Part shown: positions 1 to 5,558 of the stretch, piece after piece
Layout: every line of letters starts with the position of its first letter
How positions within the stretch are numbered: position 1 is the first letter of the stretch
NCBI GenBank assembly: GCA_023386675.1
Contig: JAEWJG010000383.1
Location: forward strand, 1-12,329
DNA length: 12,329 nucleotides
Direction: 5' to 3'
Source of the DNA: Actinomycetes bacterium
GTDB taxonomy: Bacteria; Actinomycetota; Actinomycetes; Actinomycetales; Microbacteriaceae
Translations under genes and position numbers: made by a program
Notes under the pieces: model-generated
What the model was told of the DNA's origin: nothing
Databases searched by the model: none
Seen by the model: the letters and a program-made list of their open reading frames with translations, nothing else

Positions 1-531
1 CGCCCCCATCGTCCGCGCGTCCGCCCGCCGCACCCCGACGACGATCAAGGCCACGACCGCCCCGATCACCACCAGCGTCCAGACCACGCGCCCCACCACA
101 TCCCCCCAGGCCGAGACGTCCCAGAACCCGCCGTGCGTCCACCACAGCCCGCTCGTCCACGGCAGCAGCGACAGCAGCAGCATGACGCCGATGGCCACCA
201 TGGGCGGCTCGAAGTCGCCCTCGAACAGGTTCTGCAGGTGGATGCGGCCGTCGCGGTCCGGCAGGAGCGCCCACGCCGCCGCGTACAGCAGCAGCACCGG
301 CGCGCCGAGGATGCCCGCGACGACCACGATGCCCCGCACGATGAGCGGGTCGATTCCGAGACGGTACGCGATCCCGGCGCAGACGCCGCCCAGCCAGCCG
401 TCGGCCCGGACCACGCCGAGTCCGCGCATCCAGTCGAAGAAGCGCGTTCCGCGGCCGGCGAATCCGGACTGCGGCCCGCCGTAGGGGTTGCCGGGCGTCC
501 CCACCGGCCGGGTCTGATCGTTCTGTGACAT
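1..531 (-). CDS. PspC-domain membrane protein (C-terminus cut off by the window)
   Basis: Reading the minus strand from an ATG at 531-529 gives 177 codons with no stop before the window edge, so the 3' end is missing. After a polar, Gly/Pro-rich N-terminus (about residues 1-30) comes a PspC domain (about 32-93): a WLGGVCAGIAYRLGID segment followed by a hydrophobic helix and ALLPDRDG. Two further membrane segments follow (about 111-125 and 149-167). PspC-family proteins are inner-membrane stress proteins. In actinobacteria they are often paired with a PspC-type sensor kinase, and here the gene diverges from exactly such a kinase, so a role in envelope-stress sensing or response is inferred. 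A good ribosome site (AGGATGAGGAG on the minus strand, just upstream) supports the start. It could instead be a longer PspC/ToastRack-type protein, because the C-terminus is unseen. Confidence 0.85.
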   Translation of the reverse strand, partial: MSQNDQTRPVGTPGNPYGGPQSGFAGRGTRFFDWMRGLGVVRADGWLGGVCAGIAYRLGIDPLIVRGIVVVAGILGAPVLLLYAAAWALLPDRDGRIHLQNLFEGDFEPPMVAIGVMLLLSLLPWTSGLWWTHGGFWDVSAWGDVVGRVVWTLVVIGAVVALIVVGVRRADARTMGA

Positions 532-541
532 GCTCCTCATC
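532..541 (-). promoter_or_regulatory. Ribosome binding site of the pspC-like gene
   Basis: On the minus strand the bases before the ATG read GGATGAGGAGC, a strong purine-rich Shine-Dalgarno. It fixes the start at 531 for a gene that is open to the window edge. Confidence 0.6.
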
Positions 542-561
542 CTGGCTGCGTGCGGCGCGCG

Positions 562-600
562 ACGGTATCGGGGGAAGCCCTGACCGCACCCTGATCAGGG
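562..600 (-). promoter_or_regulatory. Putative pspC promoter with CCCTGA/TCAGGG operator
   Basis: A perfect 12-bp palindrome, CCCTGATCAGGG, lies at 589-600. A further CCCTGA lies at 578-583, in direct repeat with the one at 589-594 and 11 bp (one helical turn) away. On the minus strand a TACCGT -10-like box (567-562) follows, with no recognisable -35. Measured from the implied start near 555, the palindrome is centred close to -40, where an activator replaces the -35. The obvious candidate binder is the adjacent LuxR-type regulator. The repeats are seen directly; the binding and direction of control are inferred. Confidence 0.5.
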
Positions 601-610
601 CGCGTTCCGG

Positions 611-640
611 GTGCGGGCCGCGGCGCGGGTCTGCTTGGAT
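611..640 (+). promoter_or_regulatory. Putative promoter of the kinase-regulator pair (leaderless start)
   Basis: GTGCGG (611-616), an 18-base spacer and TTGGAT (635-640) end six bases before the ATG at 647. Transcription would then begin at or next to the start codon. No Shine-Dalgarno is visible ahead of this ATG, which also points to leaderless translation. The -10 box is imperfect. Confidence 0.35.
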
Positions 641-646
641 GACGGC

Positions 647-1852
647 ATGTCCTCCAGCGCATCCGCCGGCCCCCAGGCGCCCCTTCGGCGCCCCGCGCTG
701 GCGCGCCCGCGCTCGTGCGCGATCGGAGGCGTCTCCGTCGCGCTGGCGGATCACCTGGGCTGGCCCGTGGCGGCCGTCCGCTGGGCGTTCGTGGGGCTCA
801 CCTTCCTGGGCGGCGGCGGCGTGCTCCTCTACCTGTGGTTCTGGGCGCTGACGCCGCTGCGGGTGCCGACCGGCGACGATCCGGCCGACGGGGTGCAGCG
901 TCGGGTGAACGTGCCGTGGGTGCTCGCCGGGGCGGGAGCCGTCGCCGGCATCGCCGCGATCGTGCTCGCCGCCGGCGCCGCACTCGGGCCGGGCTTGGGG
1001 GCTCTGATCGCGTCGGCCGCGCTGCTGGTCGTCGCGGTCGCCTGGGAGCAGCTGACCGACGAGGAGCCGGCCGCGTTCGCGCCGCTGTCGCCGACCGTCT
1101 TCCGGATCTCGTGCGGCGCCTTCCTCGTCCTGGTCGCCCTCGCTCTGGCGCTGACCCAGGATGCGGGAGGTCCGGGCATCCTGTGGCTCGGCATCCTGAT
1201 CACGACGCTGGCCGGCATCGCCGTGCTCGTCGCGCCGTGGGCGCTGCGCCTCTGGCGCGAACTGATCACCGAGCGCACCGCGCGCATCAAGGAGGAGCAG
1301 CGGGCCGAGATGGCGGCGCACCTGCACGATTCGGTGCTCCAGACCCTCGCGCTCATCCAGAACCGGGCGGGCGCGTCGAGCGAGGTCGGGCGCATCGCCC
1401 GGGCGCAGGAGCGGGAGCTGCGCGACTGGCTGTACGCCGACGCCGCGGCGGCCGAGGCCGAGGAGCGGGACCTCGCGGGCGAGCTGCGGGACGTCGCGGC
1501 GGCGCTGGAGATCGACCACGCCGTCCACTTCGACGTCGTCTCGGTCGGTGAGCCGGTGCGGCGAGCGCCCTCCGAGCTGGGCGCGGCGGCGCGCGAGGCC
1601 ATGCTCAACGCGGCTCGGCACGCGGGCGGCGAGGTCTCGGTCTACATCGAGCACACCGCGGACCGCGCGGATGTGTTCATCCGCGACCGCGGGCACGGAT
1701 TCGACGTGAGCGCGCTTCCCGACGGACGGCTCGGCGTCCGAGAATCGATCATCGGCCGGATGCGCCGCGCCGGCGGGCACGCCACCGTGACCGCGCGCGA
1801 GACCGGCACCGAGATCCACCTGAGCATCGACATCCCGAGCGAGGACCAATGA
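647..1852 (+). CDS. PspC-type two-component sensor histidine kinase
   Basis: A 401-residue membrane kinase. The N-terminus carries a PspC-like segment (about residues 16-70, one hydrophobic helix), then about four further membrane helices up to about residue 205. A HisKA_3 dimerisation domain follows, with the phosphoacceptor His227 in HLHDSVLQTL. The HATPase domain has the N-box with Asn321 (REAMLNAARHAG) and the G-box DRGHG at 347-351, then GRLGVRES. All features needed for kinase activity are present. It should phosphorylate the regulator encoded just downstream, with which it overlaps by 4 bases. The ATG at 647 is preferred over an in-frame GTG at 611 because the extra 12 residues lack any ribosome site and a -10-like box would fall inside them. 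The divergent pspC gene suggests the signal is envelope stress; the actual stimulus is unknown. Confidence 0.9.
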   Translation: MSSSASAGPQAPLRRPALARPRSCAIGGVSVALADHLGWPVAAVRWAFVGLTFLGGGGVLLYLWFWALTPLRVPTGDDPADGVQRRVNVPWVLAGAGAVAGIAAIVLAAGAALGPGLGALIASAALLVVAVAWEQLTDEEPAAFAPLSPTVFRISCGAFLVLVALALALTQDAGGPGILWLGILITTLAGIAVLVAPWALRLWRELITERTARIKEEQRAEMAAHLHDSVLQTLALIQNRAGASSEVGRIARAQERELRDWLYADAAAAEAEERDLAGELRDVAAALEIDHAVHFDVVSVGEPVRRAPSELGAAAREAMLNAARHAGGEVSVYIEHTADRADVFIRDRGHGFDVSALPDGRLGVRESIIGRMRRAGGHATVTARETGTEIHLSIDIPSEDQ

Positions 1853-2514
1853 GCGAGACGACAGACGCCGTGACCGTGGTGGTGGTCGACGACCACTCCA
1901 TCTTCCGCTCCGGCCTGCGCGCCGACCTCGACGACCGACTGGAAGTCGTGGGCGAAGCGGCCGACGTGGATGCGGCGGTCGCCGTCATCCTCGAGACGCG
2001 GCCCGGAGTGGTGCTGCTCGACGTGCACCTGCCCGGTGGAGCGGGTGGCGGGGGTGCGGAGGTCATCCGCCGCGTCGCGCAGGAGGCTCCGACCGTCCGC
2101 TTCCTGGCCTTGAGCGTGTCGGACGCGGCCGAGGATGTGGTGGGCGTCATCCGCGCGGGCGCCCGCGGCTACCTGACCAAGGGCAGCTCGGGGCGTCAGG
2201 TGAGCGACGCGGTGCTCGCGGTCGCGGGAGGCGACGCCGTCTTCTCGCCCAAACTGGCCGGATTCGTCCTCGATGCGTTCGGCGCCGCCGCGGGCGAGCA
2301 GGCGGAGTCGACGGAGGAGCTCGACCGGCTGTCCGCGCGCGAGCGCGAGGTGATGCGGCTCATCGCACGCGGGTACGCTTACAAGGAGGTGGCCGCCGAG
2401 CTGTTCATCTCGATCAAGACGGTCGAGAGCCATGTCTCGGCAGTGCTCCGCAAGCTCCAGCTCTCGTCGCGGCACGAGCTGACGGCGTGGGCGCTGGAGC
2501 GCAAGCTCCTGTGA
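1849..2514 (+). CDS. NarL/LuxR-family response regulator
   Basis: A 221-residue regulator, the normal length for this family. The receiver domain (about 9-125) has the acidic pair Asp14-Asp15, the phosphorylation site Asp58 (VVLLDVHLPGG), Ser89 and the conserved Lys111 (GYLTKG). The loop after Asp58 is unusually glycine-rich (GGAGGGG). The C-terminal LuxR-type helix-turn-helix runs from LSAREREV (about 161) through IKTVESHVSAVLRKL to about 216. Its start ATG overlaps the kinase stop as ATGA, implying translational coupling and 1:1 partnership. Likely targets are its own divergent promoter region and pspC, by inference from the CCCTGA repeats. A GC hairpin follows at once after the stop. Confidence 0.93.
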   Translation: MSETTDAVTVVVVDDHSIFRSGLRADLDDRLEVVGEAADVDAAVAVILETRPGVVLLDVHLPGGAGGGGAEVIRRVAQEAPTVRFLALSVSDAAEDVVGVIRAGARGYLTKGSSGRQVSDAVLAVAGGDAVFSPKLAGFVLDAFGAAAGEQAESTEELDRLSAREREVMRLIARGYAYKEVAAELFISIKTVESHVSAVLRKLQLSSRHELTAWALERKLL

Positions 2515-2516
2515 GA

Positions 2517-2533
2517 CGCCCGCTTTGCGGGCG
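2517..2533 (+). terminator. GC hairpin after the response regulator gene
   Basis: CGCCCGC (2517-2523), loop TTT, GCGGGCG (2527-2533): a perfect 7-bp stem starting three bases after the stop codon. No T run follows, as is common for high-GC actinobacterial terminators, so efficiency is uncertain. Its 3' arm overlaps the putative -35 of the tRNA promoter. Confidence 0.5.
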
Positions 2534-2554
2534 GGCATCGGCGTCACGTACACT
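2525..2554 (+). promoter_or_regulatory. Putative promoter for tRNA-Trp / secE / nusG
   Basis: TTGCGG (2525-2530), an 18-base spacer and TACACT (2549-2554, a good TAnnnT box). The same TTGCGG-N18 layout occurs ahead of the secreted protease gene. A second TTGACG at 2554-2559 has no convincing -10 at the right distance. Confidence 0.45.
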
Positions 2555-2640
2555 TGACGCGGTGGTTGAATCTGCCAAGCTTTTCTGCGCCCTTTTTCTA
2601 AGCGACTGAGTGCGACGTGAGGTTCGGCGATTCGCTTCTT

Positions 2641-2713
<73 letters not shown>

Positions 2714-2755
2714 CAAGTCGGCACTCTGGTGCCGATCCACGAAAGGTGTAACGAG

Positions 2756-3028
2756 GTGGCCCGAAAGGTAATCGACGAGCCGAGCGAGGAGATCGTCGCC
2801 AACGCGAAGAAGGATCGCGCTGCGCGGCGCAACCCCTTCGCTCGGATCGCCCTGTTCATCCGGCAGGTCATCGGCGAGCTCAAGAAGGTCGTCACCCCGA
2901 CCCGCAAGGAGCTCTTCAGCTACACCGGCGTCGTGCTGGTGTTCGTGGTGATCATGATGGCTCTCGTGTCACTCCTTGACTGGGTGTTCGGCATGGGTGT
3001 CGTCTGGGTCTTCGGAAACCCGAAGTAG
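2756..3028 (+). CDS. secE: Preprotein translocase subunit SecE
   Basis: A 90-residue single-span membrane protein, the essential small subunit of the SecYEG channel for protein export. The basic N-terminal half contains the amphipathic helix and the family hallmark FIRQVIGELKKVVTPTRKEL (about residues 39-58). The hydrophobic span FSYTGVVLVFVVIMMALVSLLDWVF (about 59-83) follows, then a short tail. The start is the GTG at 2756, preceded by GAAAGG (2741-2746). Open reading continues upstream into the tRNA, but there is no real start there. Placement directly before nusG is the conserved bacterial order. Confidence 0.95.
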   Translation: MARKVIDEPSEEIVANAKKDRAARRNPFARIALFIRQVIGELKKVVTPTRKELFSYTGVVLVFVVIMMALVSLLDWVFGMGVVWVFGNPK

Positions 3029-3083
3029 ACGACGTCGAACGGAGCGCTTCGAGCTCCCCCCGACAAGAAATGGAATGAATTCA

Positions 3084-4007
3084 GTGTCTGAGACGAATCG
3101 CGACGACGTGGACTGGGCCCCTGCTGCGGAGCAGTCCTCCGAAGACGACGAGGCGCAGACCGGCAACGTCCTCGCGAGCGAGGACGAGGCGTCCGACTCG
3201 GCCGAGCACGAGGCCCTGCACGTCGTCGCCGACGACGGCACCGAGATCGACCTCGACGCCGTCCTCGACGCGATGGCGGAGGCCGTCGACCCCGAGGCCG
3301 ACCGCGCCGTCGACGAGGCCCTCGAGGTCGATGACGAGGAAGAGGCTGCGGCCGCCCAGCTCGCCGTCGAGGACGAGGAGGAGGAGGCGATCGCCGACCC
3401 CTACGAGGCCTTCCGCACCGAGCTGCGCTCCAAGATCGGCAAGTGGTACGTCATCCACTCGTACGCGGGCTTCGAGCGCCGCGTGAAGTCCAACATCGAG
3501 AACCGCATGGTCTCGATGAACATGGAGGACTACATCTTCGAGGTGCAGGTCCCCATGGAGGACGTGGTCGAGATCAAGAACGGCCAGCGCAAGATGGTCA
3601 ACCGCGTGCGCATCCCGGGCTACGTGCTCGTGCGTATGGACCTCAACGAGGACAGCTGGTCGGTCGTCCGCCACACCCCGGGCGTCACCGGATTCGTGGG
3701 CAACGCCCACAACCCGACGCCGCTGCGCTTCGAGGAGGCCTTCTCGATGCTGAAGAGCCTCGTGCAGGTCGAGGCCGCCCCGGCCAAGGGCGCTGCGAAG
3801 GGCCAGAAGGCCGCCGCGCGCACGGTCATCACCGAGGTCGACTTCGAGATCGGCGAGACCATCACCATCAAGGAGGGCTCGTTCGCGGGCCTGCCCGGCT
3901 CGATCAGCGAGATCAAGCCCGAGAGCGGCAAGCTCACGGTGCTCGTTTCGCTGTTCGAGCGCGAGACCCCGGTCGAGCTCAGCTTCGACCAGGTCACGAA
4001 GCAGTAG
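3084..4007 (+). CDS. nusG: Transcription termination/antitermination factor NusG
   Basis: A 307-residue protein that binds RNA polymerase and links it to the ribosome or Rho. It is far longer than the roughly 180-residue enterobacterial form because residues 1 to about 119 are a strongly acidic, Glu/Asp/Ala-rich extension typical of actinobacterial NusG. The NGN domain starts at Lys120 (KWYVIHSYAGFERRV) and includes VQVPMEDVVEI and PGYVLVRMDL. The KOW domain runs from about Phe254 (FEIGETITIKEGSFAG) to the end. The GTG at 3084 gives the family-like beginning MSETNRDDVDW. An in-frame ATG at 3075 would add three residues, and neither has a strong ribosome site. It lies 55 bases after secE and 119 before rplK. 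Confidence 0.95.
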   Translation: MSETNRDDVDWAPAAEQSSEDDEAQTGNVLASEDEASDSAEHEALHVVADDGTEIDLDAVLDAMAEAVDPEADRAVDEALEVDDEEEAAAAQLAVEDEEEEAIADPYEAFRTELRSKIGKWYVIHSYAGFERRVKSNIENRMVSMNMEDYIFEVQVPMEDVVEIKNGQRKMVNRVRIPGYVLVRMDLNEDSWSVVRHTPGVTGFVGNAHNPTPLRFEEAFSMLKSLVQVEAAPAKGAAKGQKAAARTVITEVDFEIGETITIKEGSFAGLPGSISEIKPESGKLTVLVSLFERETPVELSFDQVTKQ

Positions 4008-4042
4008 GAACAATCCGAGCCTCCCCACGGTTTTACAGATCA

Positions 4043-4070
4043 CCGGATCTCGGAAGGGCCGAGAAACCGG
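4043..4070 (+). promoter_or_regulatory. Hairpin in the rplK leader
   Basis: TCTCGG (4048-4053), loop AAGGG, CCGAGA (4059-4064). It is extended across a small internal loop by CCGG (4043-4046) pairing with CCGG (4067-4070). No T run follows, so it is not an obvious terminator. In other bacteria L1 represses the rplK-rplA operon by binding its leader, so a regulatory role is conceivable. I cannot match the known L1-binding motif by eye. Confidence 0.35.
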
Positions 4071-4126
4071 GAGAGCGACGAGGGCTGCGCGCCTGAGCCG
4101 CTCGAATACACAAAGAAGGAAGAGAC

Positions 4127-4558
4127 ATGGCACCGAAGAAGAAGGTCACCGGTCTGATCAAGCTTCAGATCAACGCCGGCGCCGCCAACCCGGCCCCGCC
4201 GATCGGCCCGGCCCTGGGTCAGCACGGCGTGAACATCATGGAGTTCTGCAAGGCGTACAACGCGGCGACCGAGTCGCAGCGCGGCAACGTCATCCCGGTC
4301 GAGATCACCGTCTACGAGGACCGCTCGTTCACGTTCGTCCTCAAGACCCCGCCGGCGGCAGAGCTGATCAAGAAGGCGGCCGGCGTGCCCAAGGGCTCCG
4401 GCGTCCCGCACACCACCAAGGTCGGCAAGCTGACCCAGGAGCAGGTGCGCCAGATCGCCGAGCAGAAGATGGTCGACCTCAACGCCAACGACATCGACGC
4501 GGCGTCGAAGATCATCGCAGGCACCGCCCGTTCGATGGGCATCACGGTCGAGGCGTAA
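4127..4558 (+). CDS. rplK: 50S ribosomal protein L11
   Basis: A 143-residue protein of the large-subunit GTPase-associated centre, which binds 23S rRNA at the stalk base and is needed for factor-dependent steps and the stringent response. Length and sequence are standard. The N-terminal domain carries the proline-rich loop PPIGPALGQHGVNIMEF (about 25-41), the thiostrepton-site region. The C-terminal RNA-binding domain includes GSGVPHTTKVGKLT and ends IIAGTARSMGITVE. The start has a good ribosome site (GAAGGAAG just upstream). It is followed after 72 bases by rplA, forming the classic L11 operon. Confidence 0.98.
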   Translation: MAPKKKVTGLIKLQINAGAANPAPPIGPALGQHGVNIMEFCKAYNAATESQRGNVIPVEITVYEDRSFTFVLKTPPAAELIKKAAGVPKGSGVPHTTKVGKLTQEQVRQIAEQKMVDLNANDIDAASKIIAGTARSMGITVEA

Positions 4559-4630
4559 GCCCGACCCCCTCAAGACACTTCGTGGAAGAGCCGGCCAGGC
4601 TCGCACCACATTCTCGTTAGGAGAAATCTC

Positions 4631-5320
4631 ATGGCACAGAAGTCAAAGGCCTACCGGGCCGCGGCCGAGAAGATCGAGGCCGGAAAGTTCTACACCCCGA
4701 CCGAGGCTGTCGCCCTCGCGAAGGAGACCGGCTCCGCCAAGTTCAACTCGACCGTCGAGGTCGCGCTGAAGCTCGGCGTGGACCCGCGCAAGGCGGACCA
4801 GATGGTCCGCGGTACCGTCATCCTTCCTCACGGCACCGGCAAGACCGCCCGCGTCATCGTGTTCGCCACCGGCCCCGCGGCCGAGGCGGCCATCGCGGCC
4901 GGGGCGGACGAGGTCGGCGGCTCCGACCTGATCGAGAAGGTCGCCGGCGGATACACCGACTTCGACTCGGCCGTCTCCACCCCGGAGCTCATGGGCCAGG
5001 TCGGCCGTCTCGGTAAGGTGCTCGGCCCGCGCGGCCTCATGCCGAACCCGAAGACCGGCACCGTCACCCCGGATGTGGCCAAGGCCGTCTCCGACATCAA
5101 GGGCGGAAAGATCGAGTTCCGCGTCGACAAGCACGCCAACGTGCACTTCGTCGTGGGCAAGGCCGGCTTCACCGCCGAGCAGCTGAACGACAACATCAAG
5201 ACCGCCCTCGAGGAGGTCGTGCGTCTGAAGCCGTCCGCCGCGAAGGGCCGTTACATCCAGAAGGGCGCCGTGTCGACCACGTTCGGCCCGGGCATCCCGC
5301 TGGACGTCAACGCCATCTGA
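4631..5320 (+). CDS. rplA: 50S ribosomal protein L1
   Basis: A 229-residue protein of the mobile L1 stalk that helps release E-site tRNA. In many bacteria it also represses its own operon at the mRNA level. Visible signatures are VDPRKADQMVRGTVILPHGTGK and the L1 hallmark GRLGKVLGPRGLMPNPKTGT, with GGKIEFRVDKHANVHF and a normal C-terminus. The start has AGGAGA seven bases upstream. The gene is the last of its operon: a strong terminator begins 18 bases after the stop. Confidence 0.98.
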   Translation: MAQKSKAYRAAAEKIEAGKFYTPTEAVALAKETGSAKFNSTVEVALKLGVDPRKADQMVRGTVILPHGTGKTARVIVFATGPAAEAAIAAGADEVGGSDLIEKVAGGYTDFDSAVSTPELMGQVGRLGKVLGPRGLMPNPKTGTVTPDVAKAVSDIKGGKIEFRVDKHANVHFVVGKAGFTAEQLNDNIKTALEEVVRLKPSAAKGRYIQKGAVSTTFGPGIPLDVNAI

Positions 5321-5338
5321 GTTCGTTCGTCGAACATC

Positions 5339-5386
5339 CCGACGGGGTCGGGACCGGTCTCCGGTCCCGGCCCCGTCGGCGTTTTT
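5339..5386 (+). terminator. Strong intrinsic terminator after rplA
   Basis: A 19-bp stem (5339-5357 with 5361-5379), containing a single G-T wobble, closes a three-base loop TCT. It is followed by C and then GTTTTT (5381-5386). It has both the GC stem and the T run, and isolates the ribosomal operon from the protease gene. Confidence 0.93.
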
Positions 5387-5464
5387 CCCGGTGGGGCCCG
5401 AATATGTGCGTCTGAGAGATTTGTCAGCGACCGCAAGGATCGCAACGGAACTGTCTACCCCCTA

Positions 5465-5494
5465 TTGCGGCAGTAGAACGGGCGGGTCTAGGGT
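5465..5494 (+). promoter_or_regulatory. Putative promoter of the secreted protease gene
   Basis: TTGCGG (5465-5470), an 18-base spacer and TAGGGT (5489-5494). The implied transcript start near 5501 leaves a leader of about 58 bases. The surrounding 5321-5558 interval holds the rplA terminator, this promoter and the leader hairpins, and no gene. Confidence 0.5.
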
Positions 5495-5503
5495 CGCTCC
5501 TGT

Positions 5504-5534
5504 CGCGCGTCGCGCGGCGGCTCATGGCTGAGCC
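5504..5534 (+). promoter_or_regulatory. Two hairpins in the protease mRNA leader
   Basis: CGCGC (5504-5508) pairs with GCGCG (5512-5516) around loop GTC. GGCTCA (5519-5524) pairs with TGAGCC (5529-5534) around loop TGGC. They stand just before the GAAGGA ribosome site (5545-5550). They could stabilise the mRNA 5' end or modulate translation; the role is unknown. Confidence 0.35.
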
Positions 5535-5558
5535 CGTCCGATACGAAGGATGACATTC

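Noticed and set aside
3035..3057. Alternative hairpins before nusG (TCGAA/TTCGA versus GGAGC/GCTCC), suggesting a switch
   Set aside because: The stems are only 5 bp each and easily found by chance at this GC content; there is no terminator or ligand-like structure.
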